Source: Euborellia annulipes | Taxonomy: Eukaryota; Arthropoda; Insecta; Dermaptera; Anisolabididae | Assembly: GCA_023213315.1 (NCBI GenBank) | Contig: JAKCPI010010880.1 | Location: forward strand, 1-64,000 | Length of the DNA stretch: 64,000 nucleotides | Reading direction: 5' to 3' | In this document: positions 33,748 through 46,647 of the stretch, in pieces | How positions within the stretch are numbered: the stretch's first letter is position 1 | Layout: every line of letters starts with the position of its first letter | Program-made: the position numbers and the translations under genes | Notes under the pieces: generated by a model | The model's input: the letters and a program-made list of their open reading frames with translations, nothing else | Told to the model about the DNA's origin: nothing | Database searches by the model: none

Positions 33748-34069
33748 CTCAGGGGACCTCAAAACGTGTATATCCATCAAAATCTCGACATCGAATTTTT
33801 GACATGAATCCAATACTTTCTTTCTATATATTCATATATATGTAAGAGAAAGTAATAATTTCAATTTCTAATCTATCAAATTAATAGATATAAAAATGAA
33901 ATCTTGTGGTTTTTTGGTAAATCTATTAGCCAAAAAACACGGTTACAATCCAACAAGCAAGGCCAGCTCACAAGTTTATACTTGGAGTGGAAAGAAAGCA
34001 AACATCGAGTCTCTGGGAAAAGGCACAAGTTCTGCGTGATTAGTTCTTCAATTGATTTGTGATATTTAC

Positions 34070-34115
34070 CTGAGCCCAAGCTTATGATGTCACGCTTTCT
34101 ATCCATCCTATTCAT
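34070..34115 (-). CDS. Candidate first coding exon, minus strand
   Basis: On the minus strand an ATG at 34115 opens 15 codons (MNRMDRKRDIISLGS) and ends in phase 1 at CTCAG/GTAAAT, a strong donor. The surrounding 33890-34330 is not a recognised repeat. Short, so it could be chance. Confidence 0.2.
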
Positions 34116-34373
34116 CCTATTCGAAAAGGAACAAACTTCTTGAACCTTCAAAGTCCTCGTTCCAATATCAATGCTTGGATGCTCAGACTACTTTTACTAG
34201 TTAATCCAACATCATGCGTAAATTATAAAAATTTATTAGAGATAACAAAAAGTCTTTTTATTAATTTATTTTCTTCTATTTTCACCTAGATTGCCTCGCA
34301 AGGTAAGCTAACAATTCAAGTGAAATGAACGACTTAATAAAATCATCAAGTTATTTTCTTCATCTTTATTGTT

Positions 34374-34861
34374 ACTTTCTCTTACCTATGTATATATGTA
34401 ATATATATAGAGAGAGAGAAAGTACAGTATAGGATTCATGTCAATAATTCGATGTCGAGATTTTGATGGATATACATGTGTTGAAGTTCCTTGATTCCAA
34501 AAAGTGGTCTGTGTGTGTGTGTGTGTATGTGTGTCTGTGAACAAAATATCTCAAGAACCAAAAGAGCTAGAAGGTTGAAATTTTATATTTAAGCTAGTCA
34601 CCCCCATGGGACGTGACTCGAAGCTTTTAAACAAAATCGGCCAAAGAGTACTAGTACTTTACTGATGTAATTATTCAGTTTTTTTTTATTTTCTCAAAAT
34701 TCGCTCCAACGATTTTGTTTAAAATTGATAGCAAAATATAAATATTTTCCCACTACACGTTTATAAATTTTGCATCTTTAATGCAAATGTACCGTAGGGG
34801 CTGTCGGAAACTAAATATATGTTCACACGAAAAATCTGGTTGCGACCAGTCACACCAGATT
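34374..34861 (-). repeat. Hairpin-ended repeat, internally deleted
   Basis: Left hairpin and body to CAACGATTTTG, then a jump to AGCAAAATATAAATATTTTC. The terminal palindrome is collapsed to CTGGTTGCGACCAG. Confidence 0.85.
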
Positions 34862-36661
34862 GTTTTTATGTTGGAATGAATCCATAAGGTTCTAAAAACC
34901 TATGATCACTAGTGGTCACGTGTCCACGAAAACCATTGGAAAAAAAATAAATAAAAATAAGTTCGAGATTCATGTAATTCGACATTTGACATCGCCTCAA
35001 CAATAGTTTCATTCATCACTACAAAATTTCATTTTTACAAATTTCGTTTTCAAAAATCTTTGTTGATATTTTTGTTAGGTTAAAAAAAAAAAAGATTCTA
35101 TCCCAGAATTCGCCAAATATTAAAACAATAGGCCTTTATGTAAACTGACGAACACGGTCGTGTTAGCATAATAATATTTCGATCATGATAGATTAAGAAA
35201 ATGTTTATAATTCAAACATGATTTTACAAGACATCCACGAATTTCGACAATCCTTTTTTATATTATAAATAAAAATGAGTTAAATATTTCAGAAATAATA
35301 ATTAAAGAATAGATATTTTAAGATTTATAAAATTTCCTTAAAGTCTGCTCTTTAAAATAGAAAGCATTTAAATCAGGTGTTAGAAAGAAATTTTTTAAAC
35401 GCCCTCTGGGGGGAACGAGTGCTGAGAAACAGGAAGTAATAGAATAAAAACAACTTGAAACATTGTACAAGATACCAAATAAATTTTTTCGTCAATATTA
35501 TGAATATTTTGTATGCATATGATGCAATTTGTCTAATGCTTATAAAGCCATCGACTTTTTACACCGTTATCACGTCAAACATCCGTTTCCGGCGAGCCAA
35601 CCCAAAGGTCGCCTTTAACCCTTTTGTTAGACACTTGGAAAGAATTTGGTAATACGCTTCCCGTGTTTCTGATTGCCAATCGGCCTTGTGTACCAATTAG
35701 GCAGATTTTTATCGTTTGTAATTTACAAATTGGAACGATTTCGATTTTCTATAAAATAACTAGTAGATTTTAGTGTTTTGGTTATTATCACAAGATAATT
35801 GCTCCTTGAAGAGGTCACCTGATAAGATCCAAATTACTAAGGCTTTTATACTCAATTAAACTGTTCAGGATTTGTTTCAAATTTCTAAAAAAATAAAGGG
35901 TCGGACTAAGCGAGCGCACAACTTTCCCACCCACTACTCAAGAAAAAATATTTGTCCCCCCCCTTAGAGCCCCCCTGATGGTCCGATGTTATACATATTT
36001 ATATCATTTTACTCGGGAGGAAGTCTAGTTTCTGAATATATAAAAAAAATTATAGTTTATGTAAGAAAAAATTTTTGTCCCCCCTAGAGCCCCCCCTAAT
36101 GGTCCGATGTTTCCAAAAGCTTTTCAGTTCTTGGCCTCTACCCCTAGTTTATGGGTGAAAATTTCAAAACAATTGAATGAATAGTTTTTGAGATTTCGTT
36201 GACGAAAAAAAATTACCACAGCACACACACACACACACAGCATCATTCCAAAAACTTCCTAAATGGATTCAGGGGACCTCAAAACGCATTTTGGCAGCTT
36301 AGAAAAATTTCGATTTTTTAACGATTACATTAACTTCGTTTCCTGAACCTACGGTTGATGGGAATTAAAAATTTTAATAAATATGCCTAAATTAATTGGT
36401 TTAGATTCTCACGATTGAAATATATAAAATACATTTTTTGTATTAATCGTAGTTTTTTATTTAATTAGTAATTAATAATCCAAAAAATATCATTAACAAC
36501 AATAAAATACACGGCGATTATTTCTGTAGCCGCCTTCAGAGGCTGCATTGACTTTCGCAAAACATTATTCAGCATTGTTGTCAAATGAAACAATTAGGAT
36601 TATTAATAGTTTTTTTGTCTTTCGTCTTCAAAGAGAGAGGCTATTTTGACGCTATTCATCT
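34862..36661. other. Intron 1, mostly unrecognised
   Basis: A GC-richer patch lies at 35560-35700. A roughly 50 bp direct duplication (GAGCCCCCCTGATGGTCCGATG and relative) lies at 35940-35990 and 36062-36111. It is followed by a CA run and GGATTCAGGGGACCTCAAAA, a phrase shared with the hairpin-ended family, suggesting a distant relative. Confidence 0.45.
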
Positions 36662-36926
36662 CAAGGGTGGTCCCAAAGGGGGGGTCACGGGTTTCGTGAC
36701 CCCCACCAATAAAGTTTTTTGTTTACACTTGGATTCTCACTAGACTCTCCCATTCAGTCAATCTTTTCGGCAACTTAGGCCATTTAAGACTTTTTACGAT
36801 CTCCTATTTGATATAATATACTATTAATTGGGGTCATTTGGCCCATTTATTCTGTGCTATACCTATTTTTGAATTTTTTGGTCTTTGACCCCCCAAAATG
36901 TAAGACTAGGGCCGCCCATTAACGAT
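36662..36926. mobile_element. Probable hAT-like element carrying a SINE fragment
   Basis: ATTCATCT flanks both sides (36654-36661, 36927-36934). Ends CAAGGGTGGTCCCAAA and CTAGGGCCGCCCATT are roughly inverted. The middle has TCTTTTCGGCAACTTAGGCC from SINE A in minus orientation. Confidence 0.5.
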
Positions 36927-37363
36927 ATTCATCTAAAATTATTCAAATTGGTAACTAATTTAATTTAAATAAATTTTGGAAAGAGACTTAGATCACTGAT
37001 CTAAGGGCTACTAAGTGCTATTATTAGTAAATAACAGGCCTTGGCTAACTCTGCCTCTAAGCCAATCTTAGGGGTAAACAAAAATATATAATTAACGATT
37101 TTTAAAGAGGTCGGCGAATGTTAAGTTTATTTTGTCTTGTTAATAATATGATAAAGAAAAATGATTTCCTCTTTCACATTATTAATATCATGACGCCATA
37201 ATACTGATATAACACTTAAGTTGTATTATTATATAAAAATTGAAATCCTAAAAAGATATTAAGAAGAATCCGAAAAAGACCTTAAATAAATTTAAAAAAA
37301 TAAATAAATAATAATGTTTAATATTTTATTATCAAACTAATTTTTATTTATTTTTTTTTTTAG

Positions 37364-37493
37364 CAATATGCGGCGACAAAAAAAGGAGATGTTCAGCAAA
37401 ATCTTCTTGAACAAATGAATACTAAATATTGGTACTATACAAGGACTAAAGGACTTTTCCGAATTTGTTATCCCAAAGAAAGACCTCCAACAG
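37364..37493 (+). CDS. PMP22/claudin-superfamily tetraspan protein, exon 2 (residues 43-85)
   Basis: A long T-rich tract ending TTTTTTAG precedes 37364, and GTAAAT follows 37493. Enters in phase 0 and leaves in phase 1. It encodes the middle of extracellular loop 1, including KYWYYTRTKG and then GLFRIC (72-77). The latter corresponds to the family's GLW..C signature with F in place of W. The first cysteine (C77) is separated from the next (C97) by 20 residues, longer than the usual spacing of about ten in claudins. Intron 2 follows (37494-51486, 13,993 bp). Confidence 0.88.
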
Positions 37494-37791
37494 GTAAATT
37501 CATTCTGATTTTACTTATAACAATGTTTTACACCCCTAATTCGAGAGTTATCTGTGAGCAGAAAACAAAAATACATGCGAGTGTGAGAGATATATAGGCA
37601 GAAGAAATGCCAGTCTTGGTTCAGACAACTCATGGTCGTTATAATTTTTATATTAGAAGCTTGAAAATCTAATTCAAAATTTTTTTTTTCGAGAGATTTA
37701 AAGATTTGAATTTTAACATAGGATATAACCCCATTGGGGACTGACTTTGACGATCGTATTTAGTCTTTTTTTGGGGTAGGTAGGATCAATG

Positions 37792-38081
37792 TAAGAGCGG
37801 GATAAAGGGGGCAATTACCCTTCGCCTCCCCCCTCTTGGAAATTAAATTTTATTTTTAATATAAAATTTTAAAAATTATTAGGGCCTACTTAAAAATGTG
37901 ATATATAGACCTACTTACTATCTATATTTTTACTTTCTCTTTCAAATAAATAAATTTGGGGTGATCGTATGGGACGATATGCAAACACATGGCCCCTAGC
38001 AGAAGAGGCAAGCACTCAACCACTGTGCCCAAGAGAAAAAAAATCCTCCCCCCCCTTCCCACTCCTTTGGATCCGCCCTTG
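37792..38081. mobile_element. hAT-like MITE in intron 2
   Basis: Flanks GATCAATG and GAACAATG match in 7 of 8 bases. The right end TTTGGATCCGCCCTTG belongs to the CAAGGGCGGATCC family and the left end TAAGAGCGGGAT is diverged. C/G runs lie inside both ends. Confidence 0.65.
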
Positions 38082-39255
38082 GAACAATGAGATAATTTTT
38101 ATCAAATTATTTTCGTGTGTATATTTTTTTGGCTTTTCTCAATACTTTTCAGCATATTTCTTTACTTTATGACATATCTTAATTTCTTTAAAATTATATA
38201 TCCGGTATTTAATTACAAAGATTCATTCAAGAAAAAAATACAGAGGCGGTTTTCGTTATCTTTTCACTAATGAAACAATTTTAGATTATATAATTTTTTT
38301 TTTATTAAAGATTAAAAAATGAGGAAGTTAATGAAGAATGTTTTTTTTTTTTAATAAACAAAATTAGTTTTGAAATAAATTATATAAATTTTATTAAAAT
38401 TTGCGTCCTACCGTAAAACAATTTTATTATGATTTAATAATTTTTATTTATTATTATAAATATTAAAAGATTTAATTGATTACTTCCCTATTCTTAAATA
38501 ATTTCACTATAACACTTTTCAATTTTCAATATACACCTATAATTTATATAATTAATGTATGATTTTATGATATTAGAATGAATTTATAAATTAGTATTAA
38601 CCATAAAAAAGTGAACCAGAAAATGACTATTCAAAATAATTAATGCTCGGTATTCGATTCCCTCCCAGTTTTTTTGTTTTTGCTTATAAAGATAATAATC
38701 TAAGAAGACGATTTCTGTATTTGTATTAATATCTTTACATAATATTTTCTTCAAATTATATTTAAAATTTCGAAAAATCAACTACCAGAAAGATAATTGA
38801 CTATTTATATTTTTTTTTCACTTCCTGTTTTTATGAATTAAATTTTAATAACCAGATAGGGAATTCCTTTTTAGTTTCGATAACCTTGATTAATTCTTTA
38901 AATAATTCTCGAGTAAAAAAAAAAAATAAAATAAAGGTGGGGAAAATTGAATTAAATATCTTCTAAGGACAAAGGGAAAACAAAAAGTTGATTAAAAAAG
39001 AGAAAATACTCGTTAGATATGTGAGAAAAATGCCTCTAGTGTCGATGCAAGACTTTTGTGGCTTTGCTCTGATTGTTCTATACTACAAGATAAGTATGTT
39101 TATTCGTGAGAAATGCTAAAGAGAAAACGCTTTCGAAGAGAGAATTCGGCTCTTGTAATGATAAAAGTCACTTCTCGAAAGTTGGCGAAAAAAAAATGGT
39201 TCAAGTCAAGATAGATAAACATTTCACATCAATAATGAGTAAAATAATAATAAAA
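38082..39255. other. Intron 2, AT-rich, nothing recognised
   Basis: Long AT-rich stretch with no recognised repeats. The segment 38990-39200 is somewhat GC-richer without a clear frame. Confidence 0.55.
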
Positions 39256-39903
39256 AACCTGGTGTGACTGGGGCACAGCACACAACTTTCTCTTACCTTC
39301 GTTAATCAAAAGTTGTGTTCTGTGCTTGTCACACCAGATTTTTTTGTGTCAAGATATATTTAGTTTCAGACAGTAGGGAACATTTGAATTCAATATGTAA
39401 AATATATATTTTGTTACCATGGCAACCATTTCTCCTATCTTTCCTATGAAGTACGCAAGAGTAAAGTGGTCTTGAAGAGAATGAGAATATTCATTTTAAA
39501 GAGCATCTAAAAAAATAATTGATTTTTGAATTATAATCAAAATCGTTAGAGCGAATTTTGAGAAAATCGGAAAAAAACTGAAAAAGTACATCAGTAAAGT
39601 ACTAGTACTCTTTGGCCGATTTTGTTTAAAAGCTTATTTTCACGCCTCAGGTGGGTGCCTAATATAAATATAAAATTTTCCTCATTTCAACCTCCTAGCT
39701 CAATTCCTTCATGCTTTAAATTGAACAAAGACACACGGTCAGACGACAGACAGACATGTCGCGAAAACCACTTTTTTGGATTCAGAGGACCTCAGAACGA
39801 ATATATCCATCAAAATCTCGACAGTGAATTTTTGACATGAATCCAATACTTTATCTCTCTATATATTTATTAACATATATAGTGTATAGAGGAAAGAGAA
39901 ATT
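39256..39903 (+). repeat. Hairpin-ended repeat, full-length copy
   Basis: Complete terminal palindrome (CTGGTGTGACTGGGGCAC ... TTGTCACACCAG) through the GACAGACAGAC block to the tail GAGGAAAGAGAAATTA. About 648 bp. Confidence 0.9.
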
Positions 39904-40252
39904 AAAAATAGTTATTTGAATCTTTATATAATAACAAATTAAACAAAAGAAAATTGAATCAAATTAGTATTGTATTTGTTAATGAATTGATTGTTAATCA
40001 AAACGAAAAGACTAATCACTATTATGTTTTTATATTAATGGAAAGGTGACAATTTGTGAAGTGGCTGTTGTATTTTAAATAAATGAAGCAGCATGCAGTC
40101 AGGAAATTGACCTCTATGAAATTAAACTCAGGAGTATTGGAGACAGTTTCAGCTTTAATTACAGTAGATAACGCCTTCCTCAGTCCATTTTCTAGAGTAT
40201 GAACTCAAATCCCAGCGCATTGAGTCACTGATATAACAATTTAGTTTCATTT

Positions 40253-40379
40253 AAGCCTTGAGCTTAGTCAACCAAACCAATGATTTTAAAATAAATAAAT
40301 CATCTTTTTTAATGCAACTGAAGAGGAAAGACAACACCATCCGACGACTAAGAATTTTGGTTGCCTAAGCTCAAGGCTC
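40253..40379. repeat. Small foldback element
   Basis: AGCCTTGAGCTTAGTCAACC and GGTTGCCTAAGCTCAAGGCT are inverted around about 90 bp. A related single copy (TTGAGCCTTGAGCTTAGACA) is near 55983. Confidence 0.65.
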
Positions 40380-40410
40380 CACTCTCTAATACATCACTTG
40401 GGTGGCATGA

Positions 40411-40583
40411 TAGATAGAAAAATGCCCCATGATAACAAATGTAAATAATTTTCTTAGTTTATACATTTTATAACTTGAATTTTAATGTACCGTACTGTCG
40501 GAAACATATATGTCGACACAATTTGATGAGACAAGCACAGAACACAACTTTCAATTATCGAAATTTGTGTGCTGTGCGACCAG
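40411..40583 (-). repeat. Hairpin-ended repeat, truncated
   Basis: Distal part only: GTACCGTACTGTCGG, GTCGACACAATTTG, and a shortened palindrome to GCTGTGCGACCAG. Confidence 0.7.
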
Positions 40584-40821
40584 TAAGATAAACACCCCAG
40601 TAGATGGCCCATATGTCATCATGTTTTTCAGTGCTGACTCCAAACTTTTCTACCAAATTTAATGGACGAAAGCATTATGTGCTCGGTTTATAAACTATAA
40701 TTAATTAAAGTTATGAGTGATTAATGAATCAGTAAAAGAAAAAAAATTTAAAAAGCAATTCGAAGTCAGTTGGCCATTTTGAAATTATGAAAAATCAGTA
40801 GTTGGCCACATTTTGCATCAG

Positions 40822-41053
40822 CAGGCCCGGGCTTAGGGGGGGGCGGGGGCCTCCCCCCCGGGCGCCGGGGGGGGAGAAAAAATTTTGGTTTGGGGGGGGG
40901 CGGGGACAAAAAATTGGGCACTGGGGGGGAGAAAAAAAAAAAATTTTAAAAAAAAAAAAAATATATTACTTGTATCAAATGTAAAAAATAAAAAAAAAAA
41001 AAAAAAAAAAAATAAAAAAAAAAAAACCGCCCCCCCCCCCCCTACCCACCCCG
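40822..41053. mobile_element. hAT-like G-run MITE
   Basis: TGCATCAG is present exactly at 40814-40821 and 41054-41061. The ends (CAGGCCCGGGCTTAGGGG and CTACCCACCCCG) are weakly inverted. The interior is long G, A and C runs. Confidence 0.75.
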
Positions 41054-41061
41054 TGCATCAG

Positions 41062-42310
41062 TAATTGGCCCCCGAGATCTAAGGGGATATTTGCCAAACA
41101 ATTCATTTCTAGAGGTTTCATGAGGAAGACGATAAGAAATATTAGGGTTTTAATATGTCTTGAAATAACAAAAAGAGTGTTTTATTCAAATGAAAAAAGA
41201 CAATTCAGGCACGTTGTACAAATTTATTTTTTGTTTGATTTTTTCTGGTTGTTCCCCTGAATTCTTTTTTTTTATCTTCCTCTCAAAATGGCTATTTACT
41301 GGTCCCTGGCAATATATTTACCCCTTTTTAATATTTTAAAAAATAATCAGATTTTATTCCTTTATTCTTTTCTTGTATTATATTTCATGATATTAGAATG
41401 TAGTATAATTATCTTTTTAAAACAAGCAATGCAATATCAATAGTTATGCAAGAGTGTGTGCCTGTATGGTGAATTGAAAATATATGTGGCAATTTTTGTT
41501 TTTTGAACCTTGAGAATAAATTCCAGTACAAATGGGGGACAAGAATAAAAAGCACGTTCGAGTTCTTAAAAAAAAAGAGAAGAAGAAAAAAACAATTCAT
41601 TTCTCATATCAAAGCAGAGATTATTTTAAGTCAAGGTCGTCCATTGACTGACTGCTTCTCCTTTTTCCTTCTTTCGAATTTAAATAATAATATCCACCTC
41701 ACTTCCCACGTATATGCATATATTAGATTCGTTTTAAAGAATAAGGTCCATTAGATATTTTTTCTTGGAAATATTTATTTGACGCAAAGGGATCGGGCAT
41801 TACTTGTATAAGTAATATCTAATTTCGATTTGATGATTTTGAAATTAAATTACCAGCAGAAAAGGATCAAACATCTTATAAGCATAATTATTAAAATATA
41901 AGTATAATTCATATGCTAGCATATGATAAAGAAATCAATATATTGCATTGCAACGAAATATTTTTTAGTTTAAAGTAAATTTTATTAGTTTTGGTCAAGA
42001 GAAAAGATTTTCTATAGCTATCCAAAAAATTTGTCCCCGAATGAAATGATTTTTTTTTTTTAGTCAACTTATTCCACCTCTTTCGAAAAAAAAATATTTC
42101 ACCACTATTAACGGAGTTTTTATTGTCCTGTCTGTGATAAAAGACCTAATTTAGAGAGTTCTTTGTCTTAAGAGAGAGCATCGAACCCTTTCGTTGTTTA
42201 AAGAATGTCATCCTGCCACATCTAAAAAGTAAGTCCAATTGAATGGATTTTTCACCATTTGAAACTTTGAAAATTAACTTTTAAATTAAGACCTATTACT
42301 TCTTATGAAA
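41062..42310. other. Intron 2, nothing recognised
   Basis: AT-rich with no repeat family of this window and no splice-framed open segment. Confidence 0.55.
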
Positions 42311-42908
42311 AATCTGGTGTGACTGGTCGCACAGCACACAACTTTCTCTTACCCTTCGGCAAGAGAAAGTTGTGTTCTGTGCTTGTCACACCAGATCTTT
42401 TGTGTCGAGATATATTTAGTTTCCGACAGTACGGTACATTCGAATTTCAAGATGTAAAATTTATAAGTATGGGAAAATATTTATATTTTGTTACCATGGC
42501 AACCATTTCTCCTATCTTTTCTATTGAGTACAAGAGTAAAGTGGTCTACAGAAGATTTCAATGGCAAAATGAGAATATACATTTTAAAGAGCATCTAAAA
42601 AATAATTGATTTATGAATTTAAAAAAAAAAGCCGATTTCGAGAAAATCGAAAAAAACTGAAAAAGTACATCAGTAAAGTACTAGTACTCTTTGGCCGATT
42701 TTGGTCAAAAGCTTATTTTCACGCTTCAGGTGGGTGCCTAACTTAAATATAAAATTTTAACCTCCTAGCTCAATTCCTTCATGCTTTAAATTGAACCCAG
42801 ACAGACAGACCATGTCGCGAAAACCACTTTTTTGGATTCAGGGGACATCAAAACGTGTATATCCATCAAAATCTCGACATCGAATTTTCGACATGAGTTC
42901 AATACTTC
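42311..42908 (+). repeat. Hairpin-ended repeat with a clean palindrome
   Basis: The palindrome at 42311-42397 is the most symmetrical in the window. GTGTGACTGGTCGCACAGC pairs with the TGTGCTTGTCACAC side, and the inner stem is ACTTTCTCTT around an ACCCTTCGGC loop. The body is intact but the tail stops at CAATACTTC. Confidence 0.92.
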
Positions 42909-45029
42909 AACCAATAAATAAACATCTTTATTCTTTTCCCAAGCTGAACCACTATTTCGTTTTTTCTTTTATTTTTTGAGAGTTCAATCTAATTGAGAAA
43001 TGCTTCTATAGAATAAATATGTCGCTAATTTTCAAAGTAAGGCATGTTTTTACTATTTATTAGCAAACAATTATATAGCAATTGTAAGGTGTAAATAAAA
43101 TTATTGAAGTAGAAAAAAAAATATTGATCTCCTTTTAGATGAAAGGTAAAAGGTTTTATGGAAAGATAATTAACAATTTTATTGAATTATTGAGGTGTGA
43201 AGATTTATTTATCCAAACAGCAAAGAATAAAACGGAGTTTGAAAAATCATATCAATTGTTTGACCTGAATTGCTATTCTTTATTTTTCAGTTTCATAAAA
43301 AAAAAAAGAAAAAACAGACAAATCATAATATAATTATTAGAAATTTAATAACAATTTAAATTACTTCATGAGAGCGAGAAAAGAATGAATTAAAAAATTA
43401 ATGCAAAATATTTTGTTCCTTATTTTTATAGACTATTTAACATAATTAAATGTTTTTTTAATCCATAAGATGATTAAAGAAAATGATTTTTCTTGCTGAA
43501 CCGTGTTAAAGTAACACAATAAATGATAGGAAGAAACATTAACTTCAACAAAGCATTCTATGAAAAATATTGAATAGGCTATTAATCAATTGAAATAAAT
43601 AAGGCCTAAAAGGCCTCCGATGCCAAAAAAATTCAATATTCAAAATTATTTCCCCCTAGATCAGTGATTCTTAAAGTGGAACCCTAAGGGCGGTCGCTAA
43701 AATATATTTGAGGGTCGCGGAAAATTTGTTAGGAAATCGATTTTTATTTGAATTCAAATGCTAACTAATTAATTTTGCATTAAAACGTATTGTATCAAAT
43801 TATTAAAGTAAAATGAATGATGGGGCACTGATTAAGAGAGACCGCTACACGCGGGCTCCTACTAGTTGTGAGGTTCCTATTTGGAAAAACTAAATTTCAA
43901 TGATCCACCAAAAGCGGACAACGCAGCTGGTCATTTTCACTAATTTGTTCTATTGAAATACTATATTTTGAATTTTATTCAAAATTCGAAATATCCCTGA
44001 GTAGGTGTCCCCCAAAGGCAGTCGACGCAGCTAGTTAAGTTTAAATACGAGAAACAAGTCAGATAATCGCATGAAAAAAGATATAGATATAAACTGCAAG
44101 AATATTCCTAAGCTTTGGTGTATTAGACGATACTATGTTTGTAATCCACATGCTAAGCTCATATGTTACCTATGTACCTATTAACCCATCCAACAAGCTT
44201 GTCCTGACTTGCATACTGAGGCATGCAAGAGAGTCAAGCAGAGAGAGAGACAAAATTACTGTATTTTTATTATTTGTCTTAAAATATTTTAACCAAATTA
44301 ATAAAATAAATGCACTTATCGCCAAGAAATAAGCTTCGGATCAACTCTACATACCCTAGTATAAATATTTTATTACATTCCCACACTTGACTCATTTTTA
44401 TAAAATCACAATTACGTTTATATATAATAAATAATAATTTTTTGTGGAGCCATTTATATTTCTAATATTTAAAATAATAAACCAAGTATTAATGAACATG
44501 GAGAGATGAAATTTACCTTTAATGTCCTTAAAGTTTAGAAGAAACCCGAATTTTTTACTGGAGCCAGATTGGACGCGTCTGCTCCAAGCGACGCCATGTT
44601 CCAAATGAGGGATGGCATTTTTAACACGGAAGGTGCTTCGTCTATCACTGCCCCCAGGCTACTGAAGCCTCTTTGATTTTCCTATTAAATATAAAGGAAG
44701 TTTTTCTAATTGATTTAGCATGTAGACTCGAATTCCAGCTGGTCTATGAGGATAGATAGCCAATGGGGTGCCATCTTCGGACTAAGCCTCCGAGAGTGGG
44801 GGAGGAGAAGGGGGTGGGGGCCGAATTCTATACTAATAGATAATTGGCAACGATCCAAATTATTTCAATTAGAAAGAATATAAATTATTAGAAAATATTT
44901 TTAAATGGGGAATTTAAAAAAATCATTTTAAAGGGAAACGGGAAAGTGAAGGCACTGAATATTATATATTTGAACCGCTATGTATCCACCTAAGCAATAT
45001 AAACAATTTAACGTAGGTCTTTTATTTTT
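42909..45029. other. Intron 2, mostly unrecognised
   Basis: CAGTGATTCTTAAAGTGG at about 43666 resembles one end of a hAT element, but no partner end was found. A SINE-like tail (AAAAGGCCTCCGATGCC) is near 43608. A GC-richer island lies at 44540-44830. Confidence 0.45.
44517..44604 (-). CDS. Candidate first coding exon, minus strand
   Basis: On the minus strand ATG at 44604 opens 29 codons (MEHGVAWSRRVQSGSSKK...) to GACATTAAAG/GTAAAT, a good donor in phase 1. An internal ATGGCGTCG in another frame gives only 20 codons. GC-richer than its flanks and not repetitive. Function unknown. Confidence 0.2.
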
Positions 45030-45252
45030 ACTTTTTCTTTTTTTTATATATGTTAATACATATAGAAGAAAGTATTGGATGCATGTCAAAAATTCGATGT
45101 CGAGATTTTGATGGATATATACGTTTTGAGTCTGAATTCAAAAAATCTGGTGTGACTGATCGGATTTTTTGAGTCGACATGTATTTAGTTTCCTTATTTA
45201 GTTACATTTGCTGTATGTAAGTTGTGTGCTGTGCGACCATCACATCAGATTT
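45030..45252 (-). repeat. Hairpin-ended repeat, deletion derivative
   Basis: Left hairpin and about 100 bp of body, then CTGGTGTGACTGATCGG and a short opposite-oriented palindrome fragment ending CACATCAG. Confidence 0.7.
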
Positions 45253-45900
45253 TTAAAAAACAGATTTTATATTTGAACTATTAATAAAATTGTGAATTAA
45301 GTTTTTAATTAATTTATTAAATATTTTTTTTTTTATATATATATAAATTCAAGTAACGAAAAACTTTTGTACGACGGGTTTAAGTCTTTTACTTGTTAAT
45401 ATATAAAATTTTAAATATTAACGAGATACTAAATGATGAATATAATTATTACTTTCTTTATATTAGAACTAACTAATTTAAGATTTTTTTTTTAACAAAA
45501 ATTGTATTTGCAAATTATATTTATCATTTTAAAAAGTTCATTGTCTAATTTACATACGATAATCGATATAAATAAAAATATTGGTTATAGGATTTATTTA
45601 TTTCATTCAGTAGAATTTACTTTCCATTAAGGTATTGTCAATAACATAAACTGAGGTGTGTGGGGAATATGTTTTTTCCTTAGATGTGATCTGTCCCGTT
45701 GTCAGGCCTTGACTTGAGATACCCGCAGGCGACAGCCAACCTGAACAACCTAAGCAATCTGAGCCTGTTACTTGCTTCCGCTGTCCCAAATACCTATCGT
45801 ATACTAGGCCTCTCTCCTAGACTTGGTCAGGAAGTGTTTTACTTGGAGGGGGAACAGTGATTGAAATAGGGTGAATTCGAGTTGTATAAAGTTAAATTGT
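45253..45900. other. Intron 2, AT-rich with a GC island
   Basis: 45640-45800 is GC-richer and non-repetitive; on the minus strand it has open segments but no paired splice sites. Nothing else recognised. Confidence 0.4.
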
Positions 45901-46213
45901 ACTTTCTCTTACCTCTATATATGTTAATATATATAGAGAGAAAGTATTGAATTCATGTCAAAAATTCGATGTCGAGATTTTGACGGATATACACGTTTTG
46001 AGGTCCTCTAAATCCAAAAAAGTGGTTTTCGCGACATGGTCTATATATTTTCCCATACTTATAAATTTTACATCTTGAATTCAAATGTACCGTACTGTCG
46101 GAGCCTAAATATATGTCGACACAAAAAATCTGGTGTGCCAAGCACAGTACACAACTTTCTCTTGCCGAAGGGTAAGAGAAAGTTGTGTGCTGTGCGACCA
46201 GTCACACCAGATT
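45901..46213 (-). repeat. Hairpin-ended repeat, clean internal deletion
   Basis: About 313 bp. Both ends are intact but the sequence jumps from CGACATGGTCT straight to ATATATTTTCCCATAC, removing about half of the element. Both terminal hairpins are well preserved (palindrome 46128-46213). Confidence 0.9.
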
Positions 46214-46647
46214 TTTTTAAAGGAAACAAATATCTCACAAGAAATAATTTTAAAAGACGCACAGATTTATTTTAATAAACAAGTTTGTATTTGCGATAAT
46301 ATATACGTATATCCAAAATCAATTGTGATATCCTTTAAAAAGCGAAAATTTTAATGAACGATTTAATTTCTAATTAGAGGCTTTATATTCTGGTAATATA
46401 TTTAATTTCATTTAATTAAGCCATTTCCTGTTTCCGATATTTTTCACTATCATTTTAAAAGAAATTTAAGGATTTCTTCAATTTTCAACTTAAAAAATTT
46501 TGGATTCAAGGTCTACTTTTAGTTGAAAATGTCTTTATCAAGAGGAATAATGAATGGAGCCTAAACGATATTTATTTATTCATGTCAAGTTGGCTATTTA
46601 TAACAAAAAAATATTTAATATTATTATTAGATAAACTTGTAATTTTT

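Larger units (their letters stand above)
32604..33853 (+). repeat. Hairpin-ended repeat with three nested insertions
   Basis: Collapsed palindrome at the start, tail TGTAAGAGAAAGTAA at the end. Interrupted by SINE A (32679-32925), a perfect 48 bp inverted repeat (33256-33363) and a hAT-like MITE (33477-33747). Removing these restores the family order. Confidence 0.85.
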
